A DNA stretch of 64,000 bases from Ascarosepion bandense (GCA_037127315.1 JBBBDQ010001614.1:1536763-1600762), one strand, 5' to 3'. Numbered from the stretch's first letter, positions 44,960 to 55,549 are shown. Numbers and translations are program-made. The notes: generated from the sequence alone by a model not told the origin.

Positions 44960-45960
44960 AAGTCACCATCAGATATCCAAAACTCTGCTCATTTCATGGT
45001 ATTAATCAAAGATGTTCCCATCCAATGCAACCAGATGTTAAGTCTGGATGTGGTGAGTTTGTTTACCAATGTATGGAGAGTGGAGGCACTCTCGGTAGTC
45101 AGAGAGAGACTAGCCTCAGACTCGTCCCTAGAAAATACCAGTATACTAATACCTGATGGAAATGCTGACTTTTTTACATGAACAACACACTTTGGAATGG
45201 GGTCAGATATATATTGGCAATATGAGGGCTTAGTAATGGGTTCATCATTATCACCAACAATAGCCAACATATATATAAAATAGAAGAGATGGCATTAGAA
45301 TCCACATAACTAAAGCCAAATCTATGACACCTTCATACTCTGGACACAACAGGAAGAAGTCCAGCTACTAGTGGACCTTGTGAACAGAATAAGAACATTG
45401 ATATAGTTCATAATGGAAAGAGAAAACAACAACAAACTAGTATTCCTGAATGTACTAATATCTCAAACAGAGCATGGGTTCAAGACATCCATATATCGCA
45501 ACCAAACATTCACTGGACAATAATTCAACTTCAACGCCGACTACCCATATAGTGAAAAAAAGAGATCATCCACTACTTAAAATATTGAGCAAAAGTCATA
45601 AGTGGTGACCTACATATAGATGAACAAGAAATGGTCAGTATAAGCAGTACCCTATAATATAACAACAACCCTGAGTAGATGGCAGCAGAGACAATGACAA
45701 AATAAAATAGAAGGGTGCAATAGGATAACAACACTCAGAAAATAGTCTACCCTCTGTGAAGGGATTATCAAAAAAAATCCCCCCCCAAAAAATCCGTACA
45801 ACATCAGATGGACCTTCAAAATTGATTCTAAACTTCACAGATATCTCTTCTTAGTAAGATCTCATAGAGAGGAAGACATAATGAAGTAATGTGTATACAC
45901 ATCCCATGAGGCAAAAGGAAAATCACCCCCCCCCTCCGTGTGATGAAGCTGAAATAACAG
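44960..45960 (+). pseudogene. Penelope-like reverse transcriptase pseudogene
   Basis: Reads in one frame SAHFMVLIKDVPIQ, SLDVVSLFTNVWRVEALSVV and RERLASDSSLENTSILIPDG. After a stop it continues GMGSDIYWQYEGLVMGSSLS, PTIANIYIK, then YDTFILW, FIMERENNNKLVFLNVLIS and KTSIYRNQTFTGQ. These correspond to the Penelope RT blocks: the DVVSLFTNVP box, the 'GLAMGSPLSP..AN' box, the degraded YVDDTF active site (first part lost here), the 'NN.L.FLDV' box and the 'S.YRKPTFTG' box. Many stops and shifts are present, followed near 45845-45900 by a remnant of the linker that precedes GIY-YIG. The 44791-45156 forward frame overlaps this only partly. A dead copy. Confidence 0.82.
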
Positions 45961-46149
45961 ATATAGAGCATCACTGGAAAATACGCAAACTTAAGTAATT
46001 AGCGCATATGCTCGGCCAAAAATATCGCCTAAGTCAGCCAAGCATAGAAATGAATACAATATGGGAACCAGTAATACAGAATGCTGGAGAAAAGCATTTA
46101 CAATGATCAAGATTGTAATATGAAAACTTTAGGAACATGTGCATTGTAG

Positions 46150-46605
46150 TTGTCAATATTTCTGAGATGAGGTAGTATTTACAGTATTTACATTATTCGG
46201 ACTATTGTCCTCGTCTTTGTTGCCATTTGTAAGTTGTTTAATAATCGATCATTCTATTTGTCTATATTTCTGAGATGAGGTAGTATTTACAGTATTTACA
46301 TTATTCGGACTATTGCCCTCGTCTTTGTTGCCATTTGTATGACGTTTAATAATAGATCATTCTATTTGTCTGTATTTCTGGGATGAGGTAGTATTTACAT
46401 TATTTAGACTATTGTCCTCATTTTTGTTGCCATTGGTATGACGTTTCAGTTGTTGTACACTCCCGCTTACTTCAGGTGCTAGGAATTTTGAACTGAACCC
46501 TTTATTACAATCACTGGGTTATATCATCATCATTTCCTGCATAAAGCCTTGATTGGTAGTCATGAGTTATCTCCCTCTAACCCTGCAAGTTACTTGTTCA
46601 ATTAT
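46150..46605 (-). mobile_element. SINE-like family 2, copy 3, with tandem tail
   Basis: The tail CTGAGATGAGGTAGTATTTA...ATTCGGACTATTGTCCTCG...TTGTTGCCATTTGTA is repeated three times (starting about 46160, 46270 and 46378). The body follows with CTTCAGGTGCTAGGAATTTT, CAATCACTGGGTTATATC and GTCATGAGTTATCTCCCTC, and the copy stops before the head. The tail repeat period is ~110 bp. Confidence 0.8.
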
Positions 46606-46904
46606 TTATTTGTTTCTGTATACATTTTATATTAGGGCCACATTTTTGTTGTCTCTTGTTGTATTCTTTTGAAAAAAATGTCCTGAAATGAAGAGGACCC
46701 AAGAAAAGACTACTCAGCACTTATGTAATCCCAAAAAGTGAATGCTGCACAATATAATTGCAAGAGAGGAGATCAAATAACAATTAAAAAAGGACCCTAC
46801 TAAATATGTCATTGGAAACCAAGAAAAGTATACTCAGCTATTATACTATACAAAAACTGTAATGCTGCAGACTTTCAACACAGAAAAGAATTACAAAAGA
46901 AGTG

Positions 46905-47740
46905 GCTTCATTATTTTCTATTCAAGATAAATGTGCTATCCATTTAAGTTGTTGCTGCTGTTGGTTGTCATCAACTGATATTTTTTTTTATTTGGTACAG
47001 TTCTTTGTTTGTAATTCTGTAGCATCAATCCTTTCAATATTCAAAGAAGGATGATCTTTGCCAAGGCATTCTTGCTTCATTATTTTCTCTTCAAATTACA
47101 TGTGCTATACATTTTAGTTGTTGCTGCTGTTGGTTATCCTCAACTGATATGGTTTCTTTTATTTGGTACAGTTCTTTGTTTGTAATTCTGTAGCATCAAA
47201 CCTTTCAATATTCAAAGAAGGATGATCTTTGCCAAGGCATTCTGGCTTCATTATTTTCTCTTCATGTTACATGTGCTATCCATTTTAGTTGTTGCTGCTG
47301 TTGGTTATCCTCAACTGATATGGTTTCTTTTATTTGCTACAGTTCTTTGTTTGTAATTCTGTAGCATCAATCTTTTCAATATTCAAAGAAGGATGATCTT
47401 TACCAAGGCATTCTGGCTTCATTATTTTCTATTCAAGTTACATGTGCTATCCATTTTAGTTGTTGCTGCTGTTGGTTATCCTCAACTGATATGGTTTCTT
47501 TTATTTGCTACAGTTCTTTGTTTGTAATTCTGTAGCATCAATCCTTTCAATATTCAAAGAAGGATGATCTTTACCAAGGCATTCTGGCTTCATTATTTTC
47601 TCTCCAGGTTACATGTGCTACCCATTTTCATTGTTGCTGCTGTTGGTTATCCTCACTTGATGTGGTTCCTGTAGCACCAATTCATTCATTTTTTCAAAGA
47701 AGGATGATCTTTGCCAACACTCTTAGACTTCCCTCACAGA
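46905..47740 (+). repeat. 170 bp tandem repeat, about 4.8 copies
   Basis: GTTGTTGCTGCTGTTGGTTA recurs at 46948, 47118, 47288, 47459 and 47630, giving a regular 170-171 bp unit. Each unit also has GTTCTTTGTTTGTAATTCTG and AGAAGGATGATCTTTGCCAA. The last unit carries a deletion and degrades into unique sequence. It is not coding. 46605-46905 before it is unassigned. Confidence 0.94.
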
Positions 47741-47990
47741 AATCTCTTTCTTTACAATTGATCTTAGAAAGCAGTGGTATAAGGCTGAAAGTGTAGACAT
47801 TTCTGAACCAGTTTTGTGCCATGTATGACAATTCATATGAAATTCTTGATCTGACAAAGCTATTAAAGAACATGACTTGAATTTTCCGTTTCTTGATAAA
47901 ATACAATATCTGCTAAAATATTGTTTATCATTTTTGCATACATTACTTTCACTGATGAACTACAAGCTTTTTTTTCTAGGTCTGAAGTGG
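47690..47990 (-). pseudogene. Possible non-LTR RT fragment
   Basis: The minus-strand 70-codon frame contains RKIQVMFFNSFVRSRISYEL, similar in style to post-catalytic non-LTR RT segments (…FY..FVRSRLTYG…). There is too little to place it, and it could be chance. Confidence 0.3.
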
Positions 47991-48239
47991 CTGGGAGCCA
48001 TTCTATTCTATTTATTGTCTCCAAAATTTTTTTTTCAACTCGTTCATATGTGAATGAGTATGGTGATACATGAAGATACTGATACGTATTACCTTAAAAC
48101 TTCTTGGTTGTAACCTTTAACCCCAGCCACATCAACTCATAGAAAACCTAAAATAATTATCTGCATTTATCTTAAATTTAAAAAATGTAAATTAAGAATT
48201 TAAATGCTCATTTAATCGTTTGTTTTTGTAATTCTCGTT

Positions 48240-48500
48240 CTTTTATTGTTCTTTCTCTAATAATTTTTTAACATATTCTCTCACACTTCAGTACCCTCTT
48301 GCATTTTGTGACTATAAATCTTTACTTGGAGTGAAATAATTAAAAAAAACAAAGAATAATCTGCAAAGTTATTGGTTCAGACCTGGCATCTCTGTTTTAG
48401 TCACTTTTCCACTGATCTAATGTAGCTTCCCTGTGCATTTTCTATAATAATTTTTATGTCAATTGTCAATTGCTTTGATGAACTATTCTTTATGTTACAC
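48240..48500 (+). pseudogene. LINE family 2 fragments (3' tail, then RT piece)
   Basis: A 3' tail-like stretch (ACCCTCTTGCATTTTGTGAC, then AATTAAAAAAAAC) at 48290-48355 is followed by ATCTGCAAAGTTATTGGTTC and AGACCTGGCATCTCTGTTTT. The latter encodes ICKVIGSDLASLF..SL and NVASLC, the family-2 RT C-terminus also seen at 11700-11990 and 58290-58370. Stops are present. Confidence 0.65.
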
Positions 48501-48529
48501 AATATATATTCTTTATATAAATTCAAGCT

Positions 48530-48832
48530 TGCATTGTGATGTAATGAATATTTGCTAAAAATGTGAAAAAGTGGAGAGCCGTGTTCAAATTCCAGTTGAA
48601 TTTGTTGCATTCACTTATGCGCAAATAACCTTGGGAAAGATATGAATCCATCTCTTCTCCCTCCAGCTATTGGTTAAATAGCAGGGCAGATTGGGTTATA
48701 TAGCCTTGAGGGGAACCAGTCTAATTCAGAAAGAAATAGCATCCTACTCTGAGAAAATGTTCTGTCTAGTAAGTCATGTATTGGACAAGACATGATTGTC
48801 CAAGCGTGTATGATACTTAACTGACTGATCTG
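48530..48832 (+). mobile_element. tRNA-derived SINE (family 1), diverged
   Basis: TGCATTGTGATGTAATGAAT head, GTGTTCAAATTCCAGTTGAA B-box region, and tail ACTTAACTGACTGAT. Substitutions are frequent. It is followed directly by a second partial copy. Confidence 0.88.
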
Positions 48833-48844
48833 GATAAAAAAATT

Positions 48845-49010
48845 GAATAGCAAGACAGGATAGATTTTATTGCCTTGGTTGGAAACCAGTCTACCACAGA
48901 AATAAATGGCAAACCTATTTCGGGAAAATCTTCTGTCTAGTAAGTCATGTATTGTATGAGACATGATCACCCAAAGTGCGTATCACATATGGCACTTAAC
49001 TGACTGACTG
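48845..49010 (+). mobile_element. tRNA-derived SINE (family 1), 3' half
   Basis: AATAGCAAGACAGGATAGAT to GGCACTTAACTGACTGACTG. It lacks the head and forms a head-to-tail dimer with the preceding SINE, here without the foldback linker. Confidence 0.85.
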
Positions 49011-49011
49011 A

Positions 49012-49345
49012 TTGTTCGCAAGGGGTCATTATTTCACAGTTGAAATGGCTAGATGTAATCGTAAGTTCTATGCTGACAGCTTCCTCTCTTTCTTTTGCTG
49101 TCTCTCTCTCTCTCTCTCTTCACATCTGCAGAAGTCTCTTCCAGCTCCTTGCTTTCCAGACAATTTTGATTTTCAAAAATTAAAATTCACTGCCAGTCAT
49201 TATCATCAGTCTTCTCAATTCCTGTTCTTTTATTGTTCTCCCTCCTTAATTATCATTTCTTTTTCTCACGTTCTGTCACATTCTCTAACCACCCTTGTGT
49301 CTTAGTGGCTTTATTGCCTTGCTTGGTGTAAAATAATGAAAAGGA
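49012..49345 (+). pseudogene. LINE family 2 3' end
   Basis: CAGTTGAAATGGCTAGATG, TCCAGCTCCTTGCTTTCCAG and CAATTTTGATTTTCAAAAAT correspond to the LPA.CFPD..Y..Q.FK C-terminal motif of the family. CCTTGTGTCTTAGTGGCTTT, GCCTTGCTTGG and an A-rich tail follow. The 97-codon frame over it is a relic with no start context. Confidence 0.7.
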
Positions 49346-50205
49346 CTCATGTTTACATTTAGGAAAACTTTTTCAAGTAATTTACAGAACTGTACTTAGA
49401 ACAAGAATGAGAGTGTTATTTTTCATAAATTTGCAGTCCTGTTCTTTCTGCTAATCAGAGAAAGCAGGAAAGTTGTTTACACCAGATATGATTAATCATA
49501 AAAGCTTGATGAGAAGCAGCCTACATTAACAGGGTAGGCTATCCGCAAGGACCCAGGAATCAACCTGATTCAATTGCCTGGTACAATGTCGTGCTACACT
49601 GTGGCATAGTAAGCGTGCTAATGTGATGATTGAATCACTGATATGTAGATATTTTTGGTGACATCGGATTCAAGCCAAGCACAAAGTTTGATGCAAAGCA
49701 GGTGATACAAAGTGATCAGAGAAAGTGATGGCGTCATAGACAATTGTCATTTTTTTTCTTATTTCTTCTTCCTTCCATAACACCATTCCTTCATCATCCC
49801 CATCATGACCCAGGATCCTGGCAACACACAATTCGAAAACCATTCTTGCCTGTCACACCATGTCTGACATCCGTCTCTACAGAAAGGATCATATGTGTTA
49901 TATTAAACAATGAGGTGGCACAAAGAACTATTAGTTCTTATCACCTTTCACTTTTAGTCGGCTGCTTTAATGAAAAAATGTATGAGGCATCATGGGATAG
50001 GCCATAATGGATTAAAACAAAACAAGAAGGAAGATTGATATTCATGATTATCACAATTGATGTTTTAACGAGTTTAACTGAGCTGTCCACATATGACAGC
50101 AAGGATTGTGTTTTTGATATTTTATGAGTAGAATGTAATTACAAAATGACTGTCTGGGAGATAAAAATAAACTGGGAGTTAAAAATAATTTTTGTCTTAA
50201 AACAT
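49345..50205. other. Unassigned stretch
   Basis: No recognisable element. The short frame at 49744-50007 has no domain. Confidence 0.4.
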
Positions 50206-50209
50206 AGTT

Positions 50210-50775
50210 TAAAAAATTTTATTTGTCAAGTTTAAAATAGTGCAACATTCTGTTTCTACTGTTGTAAAACAAGTCCAATGTAAAGAAATAGTTAAATTTT
50301 ATTTGTCAAGTTTAAAATAGTGCAATGTTCTGTTTCTACTATTGTAAAACAAGTCCAATGCAAAGAAATAATTAATTTTATTTCTCAAGTTTAAAATAGT
50401 GCAATGTTCTGTTTCTACTGTTATAAAACATGTCCAATGCAAAGAAATAGTTAAATTTTATTTCTCAAGTTTAAAATAGTGCAATGTTCTGTTTCTACTA
50501 TTGTAAAACAAGTCCAACGCAAAGAAATAATTAATTTTATTTATCAAGTTTAAAATAGTGCAATGTTCTGTTTCTACTGTTGTAAAACAAGTCCAATGCA
50601 AAGAAATAGTTAAATTTTATTTATCAAGTTTAAAATAGTGCAATGTTCTGTTTCTACTGTTATAAAACATGTCCAATGCAAAGAAATAGTTAAATTTTAT
50701 TTGTCAAGTTTAAAATAGTGCAATGTTCTGTTTCTACTGTTGTAAAACAAGTCCAATGCAAAGAAATAATTAAAT
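50210..50775 (+). repeat. 80 bp tandem repeat, 7 copies
   Basis: AAGTTTAAAATAGTGCAATG, TTCTGTTTCTACTGTTGTAA, AACAAGTCCAATGCAAAGAA and ATAGTTAAATTTTATTTGTC recur every 80-81 bp with very few differences. Two alternating variants exist (TTATAAAACATG versus TTGTAAAACAAG). Confidence 0.95.
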
Positions 50776-50879
50776 GACCAATTTTCATTGGACTTGTGTG
50801 TTTTTTTATTCATTTTCTTTATATCTTTTCTATATACAACATATAAGGAAATGATAAAAGTAAAATTAGCCATTTTCTT

Positions 50880-51545
50880 TTTAGAAAACTTTCAATTTAT
50901 TGATTTACAGGTCAGCCAGAAAAACGCAACATTTACCTTTTGTCCCTTTCTAGCATTCGTGCCTGGATCAAGTGTAGTATCTGTTCTTATCCCTAAAGCT
51001 GATATTAAATATTTCTTTTACAGGAAACTTTAGGTATTTATTGATTGATCAGCTAGGGTTACATGACTTTCACTTTTTTCATTTTCTGGCAATATGAATG
51101 AGATCAAAGAATAGTATCCCTACTGCTAATATAAACCATTTCCTCATTATGAAACTTTTACTATTATTTGACGGAGCAGACAGGGATATTTGTCTTCTGC
51201 TTTTCTTCACTTTCTGGCAATTGGTCTCTTCTGGTAATATTAACCGTTTCCTTATAAGAAAACATTCAGCAGCCATTCACCATGCATCCATTGATACTTG
51301 ACATTTGCTTTTCTTCACTTCTTCGCAATTCAGCTGGGATCAAAACTAGCATTTGTTCTCTTTATATATAATTGTGATATTTACTGTTTCCTTATAAGAA
51401 AACATTCAGCATTCATTGGCTGCACAGCAAGTGATATTTGATTATCTGGTTCCTTCACTTTCCGCCAATTGGGTTGGAATCAAATAATTCTTTCTGTTTT
51501 CCTTATCTCTAATGGCCATATTTGGCCATCTTCTTATTAGAAAGG
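50880..51545 (+). repeat. Degenerate ~135-170 bp tandem repeat (left part)
   Basis: Recurring blocks are CTTATAAGAAAACATTCAGC, TTCACTTTCTGGCAATT, GGGATCAAA and TCTGTTCTCTTTAT. The same array resumes at 52226-52500 after the SINE composite, which shows the composite was inserted into it. Confidence 0.8.
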
Positions 51546-51548
51546 TAG

Positions 51549-51914
51549 ATGTGCATTGTGGTGTAGTGGATATTGACTCGGAACAACAAATTGGGGTGCT
51601 GAGTTGAGTTAGCGTAATGGATATTTACTCAAAATGAGAAATTAGAGAGCTGAGTTCAAAGTCCAGTTGAATCACTTGAATTCACTTATGCACAAAATAC
51701 CCTTGGGAAAGCTATTAATCCATCTCTTTCCTCCAGTTATAGGTTAAATAACAGAACAGACTGGATTCTATAGCCTTAGCTAGTAACCAGTCTACCACAG
51801 AAAGCAATGGCAACCTACTGCGGGATAATCTTCTGCCCAGTCAGTCATGTCTCTTTTGAGACATGATTGCCCAAAGCGTGTATCACATATGGCACTTAAC
51901 TGACTGACTGAATA
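51549..51914 (+). mobile_element. tRNA-derived SINE (family 1) with duplicated head, 5' half of composite
   Basis: Begins ATGTGCATTGTGGTGTAGTG. Its head module is present twice: the second copy starts near 51611 (AGCGTAATGGATATTTACTC) before the B-box-like GAGTTCAAAGTCC. The body ends TTAACTGACTGACTGA. The perfect 11 bp repeat CTTATTAGAAA at 51533-51543 recurs at 52223-52233, beyond the second half, so the whole composite lies between the repeats. Confidence 0.92.
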
Positions 51915-51952
51915 TGATAGTTGGAAACATAATTAAAACTTCTACTGGGCAT

Positions 51953-52007
51953 AAAGTGGGGGAACCATTTTCTATTGTTATGAATTAATAAACTGATCTC
52001 CCACTTA
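51953..52007. repeat. ~55 bp foldback element, copy 6
   Basis: AAAGTGGGGGAACCATTTTC opposite AATAAACTGATCTCCCACTT, preceded by AGTTGGAAACATAATTAAAA. It is in the linker of the third composite. Confidence 0.85.
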
Positions 52008-52035
52008 TTATAAATATAATAATGTAGTATAATCT

Positions 52036-52222
52036 ATCTCTTCCTCCTCTAGCTATGAGTCAAATAACAGGACAGATTAGGTTCTATAGCCTTGGCTGGC
52101 AACAGGTCTACCACAGAAAGCAATGGCAAGCTACTGAAGGATAATCTTCTGCCCAGTCAGTAATGTCTCTTTCGAGACATGATCGCCCAAGTGTGTTTCA
52201 CATATGGCACTTAACTAACTGA
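52036..52222 (+). mobile_element. tRNA-derived SINE (family 1), truncated second half of composite
   Basis: Starts at CTCTTCCTCCTCTAGCTATG and runs to GGCACTTAACTAACTGA, adjoining the right copy of CTTATTAGAAA. Confidence 0.93.
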
Positions 52223-52225
52223 CTT

Positions 52226-52500
52226 ATTAGAAAACTTTCAGTATTCATTTACTGAGCAGCCAGTGATACTTGAGTTTTACTTTTCATCACTTTTTGGCAA
52301 CTGAAATGCAATCAAAGATTAGTTTCTGTACTCCTTATCTTTAATAGTAATATTAGCTGTCTCCTTATAAGGAAACTTTCTGCATTTATTGGTTGAGTAT
52401 TTTTTATATTTCTTTAGTTTTTATTAATTGGGCTGGGATCAAAGAGTAATATCTGTTCTCTTTATCTTTTATGTTAATGCTTACCATTTTCTTATTGACT
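52226..52500 (+). repeat. Degenerate ~135-170 bp tandem repeat (right part)
   Basis: Continuation of 50880-51545: AAAACTTTCAGTATTCATTT, CACTTTTTGGCAACTG, CTCCTTATAAGGAAACTTTC. Confidence 0.8.
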
Positions 52501-52506
52501 GATTTA

Positions 52507-52580
52507 TTAAGAGCAACAAACGATAGGAAATTGGGGATAACCATGACCAACAGCATCCTGAAAGCACATGACACTTAAAA
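52507..52580 (+). pseudogene. RTE-type LINE extreme 3' fragment (weak)
   Basis: AACAAACGATAGGAAATTGG and ATCCTGAAAGCACATGACAC resemble the 'ATRDREAW..MIAYILKG.D' coding end at 36700-36770, heavily decayed. Confidence 0.4.
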
Positions 52581-52839
52581 GAATAAAAAGATAATAAGTG
52601 ACTAGTATCATTTGTTTCTATTCTTTTATTGAAATAAATTTGATCTTCACTGGATAGCCTTGTGCCAGAATAAACTTTGCAAATAAAATTCCCTTCCTTC
52701 TTAAAATTTCTTAGATGCTAAATATATGTGGCCTTATCTGTTTTTTTTAAATATCTCATTGAAGACTTATTTTTGCTATTTCTATCTCAGTTTGTTTTGA
52801 AATTGACGAATTCATTTTTTCTCATATTTCTAGTCCTGG

Positions 52840-53160
52840 GTATGATAATTAAACTGCATCTGGCAGCCAGTCCTCTGATCAAGAGATTTAGAGGAGCATG
52901 GAACCACCTCTTAATTGCTGTTGTTCTGAGGTCCACTCTAACCTAGGGTGGTAGCACCTGTTAGGGGTTCCAGCTATAGGGAAATAGGGGTCATTTAAGA
53001 AAAAAATAAAAAGTTATACTGAATAAGAGTTTTTAGTTTTAGATAGAAACTTATCTAAGAGAAGGAAATCTCTGAAATAAAAACCTCTAAGCTTACTCTG
53101 TGTAGAATAGAGTAGAGTGAACTCTTTAACCTTCGTAGGTTATCTTCCTAGAGATAAAAA
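52840..53160 (+). repeat. Unclassified interspersed repeat (partners at 9890-10050 inverted, 53900-54100 direct)
   Basis: The left half (52840-52990) pairs with 9890-10050 in reverse complement. The right half (52975-53160) recurs at 53900-54100 as TTTAGATAGAAACTTATCTA, AATAAAAACCTCTA and GAACTCTTTAACCTT. It therefore looks like one element of at least 320 bp present in three partial copies. Confidence 0.78.
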
Positions 53161-53243
53161 AAAGATGTTTCCAGTCTCCTGCAAAGCACTGAGAAAGAAA
53201 TAGAATCTTAATACTCTACTTTTGACAATGCTAAGGCTCATTA

Positions 53244-53543
53244 TGTGCGTTGTGGCGCAGTGGATATCGGCTCGGAACAAGAACCGAGTTCAAATTCCAG
53301 TTGAATTCCTTGCATTCACTTACGCACAAATACCCTTGGGAAAGGTATTAATCCGTCTCTTCCCTCCAGTTATGGGTTAAATAATAGGACAGATTGGGTT
53401 CTATAGCCTTGGTCGGCAACCAGTCTACTGCAGAAAGCAATGGCAACCTACTGCGGGATAATCTTCTGCCCAGTCAGTCATGTCTCTTTCGAGACATGAT
53501 CGCCCAAAGCGTGTATCGCGCATGGCACTTAACTGACTGACTG
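53244..53543 (+). mobile_element. tRNA-derived SINE (family 1), youngest-looking copy, with TSD
   Basis: Starts TGTGCGTTGTGGCGCAGTGG, containing a near-ideal pol III A box (TGGCGCAGTGG). A B-box region CGAGTTCAAATTCC follows. The body keeps CpG sites lost in other copies (GTCTCTTTCGAGACATGATC, CGTGTATCGCGCATGGCAC) and ends TTAACTGACTGACTG. An 11 bp direct repeat AAGGCTCATTA flanks it at 53233-53243 and 53544-53554. It is mobilised in trans by a LINE, by analogy with other SINEs. It contains no coding sequence. Confidence 0.97.
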
Positions 53544-53699
53544 AAGGCTCATTAAAAAAAAAAACAAGAAATTAAATCATAATGGAAAACTTGAAGGCCA
53601 AAGAAGGCAGGGAGTGGGAAGGGGAGACAGCTGGTATTTATGGATTAGGAGTCTGCAACAAACGAGTTGGAAGATGAGCCCAGTGTTGTTTCTGTTCTA

Positions 53700-53770
53700 A
53701 ATTCTTCAACACCTTCATGTCTTAGTAGTTTTACTGTCTTGCTTTGAGTGATAGCGATTAAAAGAAAAAT
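53700..53770 (+). mobile_element. LINE family 2 3' tail fragment
   Basis: CTTCATGTCTTAGTAGTTTT, ACTGTCTTGCTTTGAGTGAT and an A-rich end, matching 49288-49345. Confidence 0.65.
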
Positions 53771-53899
53771 ATATATATATGAGTAAGGCATATGTAGGCA
53801 GGAAGTATTCATTTAAACAAGATTAATTAAAAAGAACTGACAAGTTCTATCTGTTTTTGTTATATTCTTCAACATTTTTTTTTTCAGTGGCAAAGTTAT

Positions 53900-54100
53900 A
53901 GGCAAATAGTTAACCCCCAAACTGAGGTCATTTACAAAAAAAAAGAAAAAGTTAGTCTGGGTAAGAGACTTTAGCTTTAGATAGAAACTTATCTAAGAGA
54001 GAGAAATATCTGAAATAAAAACCTCTACACCTACTCTATGTAGAATAGGGTAGACTGAACTCTTTAACCTTGGTAGGTAATCTTTCTAAAGCTAGTGTCT
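53900..54100 (+). repeat. Direct partner of the repeat at 52975-53160
   Basis: GTCTGGGTAAGAGACTTTAG, AGATAGAAACTTATCTAAGA and CTACTCTATGTAGAATAGGG. It is about 85 percent identical by eye to the earlier copy. 54100-54785 beyond it is unassigned. Confidence 0.8.
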
Positions 54101-54755
54101 CCATAAAAGCACTCCTAAACTGGTTGGTGTCAGTAAAGGCATTCAGCTGCAAAACAGACATTAAATGACAATGGTGATGATCATGATTTATTTTCAAATT
54201 GATAGTTAAAGAGGAAAATGTTGACTAAATGTTATCCATTTGGAATTTTACCTACAAATCATTGGAATAGTAAACAATGGCAACACCAAAAATGCCAAAT
54301 TCTTTGACTGGTAGTCAAAACAGAATTTACTAAATTATTTTATTTCAGCAGAATATATTCTTTAAAATATGTTAATCTAAGAATTTATTATTTTTAAAAA
54401 ATATCCAGTTAAAGAATTCAGTTATCAGGATTCTTTTAATTCACCCCCACTAAGACCCTAGACCCTAACATGTCTGCTGCCATTCTTAAATAGGGATTAG
54501 ATTAAACAAATTATGGTTGAGATTCAGAGGGTCATTTTATATGAATAAATCTGGTTTAATCCTTTGACTACATTTCCAGAGTGGATTAACTGATATTTGC
54601 AAGACATCACCTGATTTTAACTTAGGGCTTTGCCAACAATTCAGATGTAACATCTCAGGATGAGGCTATTTCAAAATTAAGTAGCAATTAATTTTTTTGT
54701 TGATTTTCTGATGAAATGGATTGACTTGATTGTAAGATATTGTTTTTCTCAGCCA

Positions 54756-54792
<37 letters not shown>

Positions 54793-55472
54793 CTAGCAGT
54801 ATAGCCCGGTGTTGCTCGAGTGTAATGAAAGCTTTAAAACTAGTCCATGGTCCTTGGTGTAATGAAAGCTTTAAAACTAATCCATTGGCATGAAAGACTA
54901 AAAAGCAATAGTTGTTTCCAGTTAAAGCAAAACCGTAAACTGAAAGAAAAATGAATGGATGTAAGTCAAATTTTGATTTCCTGGTATCGATATCAAATAA
55001 GTTTTTGAAGGCTAAATAAGTCCTCTGAGTAAATGGTATCATGGCTGAAACTAAGAACTACAATTATACCTACTTAGAGCCAAACCCGAAGCAAAAACTA
55101 AAATATAAGGGCTGAAAAAATAGAGACATACAGGCAGATAAACAAATGCACACACAAACATCTTGCCTTTTATATATATATATATTATTGATTTTCTGCC
55201 CTATTGTAAGAACTGCAACCTTGAAACTTCTGAATATCATTTCTTATGTCTTTGTCTATGAGTGTATCAAATTTGATTAAAATCAGACCATTCCTTCTAT
55301 AACCCGATTTTTTTGATTATCGATTTTCGATATTTATTGGGGGTACCTAGACACAAAACACTAAGAACACTTGCAGATGCTTACAGTACAACTGTGTACA
55401 GCTGTGTAAGTTTTCAAGAAAATTGGTTCAGCTGTTTCGGTGTCTATAGGTAATGGACACACAGAGACACAG

Positions 55473-55509
<37 letters not shown>

Positions 55510-55535
55510 TACACAGACAAAGTTCCATTTATAAA
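54793..55535 (-). mobile_element. Helitron-like element, copy 3 (long form)
   Basis: On the minus strand it runs from a decayed 5' end (ATTTATAAATGGAACTTTGT) through a CA/TG microsatellite, CATTACCTATAGACACCGAA, a (TA)n run, the CAGCCCTTATATTTTAGTTT segment and GGTTTTGCTTTAACTGGAAA. It ends AGCAACACCGGGCTATACTG then CTAG|T at 54793. It is ~740 bp, longer than 32668-33174 because it retains the middle segment. The 3' 40 bp (AATGAAAGCTTTAAAACTA) is partly duplicated at 54825-54880. No Rep/helicase. Confidence 0.65.
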
Positions 55536-55549
55536 TAATTTTAAATGTA

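Noticed and set aside
44791..45156. 121-codon forward frame as a host gene
   Set aside because: It is in a different frame from the recognisable Penelope RT peptide (SLDVVSLFTNV) at the same place.
52728..52946. 72-codon frame resembling a small membrane protein
   Set aside because: Its 3' half lies in an interspersed repeat (partner at 9890-10050) and no conserved domain is visible.
53244..53320. Functional tRNA gene at SINE heads
   Set aside because: A and B boxes are present, but no cloverleaf with paired acceptor stem can be made, and the head is followed by the constant SINE body.
54711..54893. Short frames across the 54.8 kb Helitron-like end
   Set aside because: They read through a (TA)n run and the element terminus; no domain.
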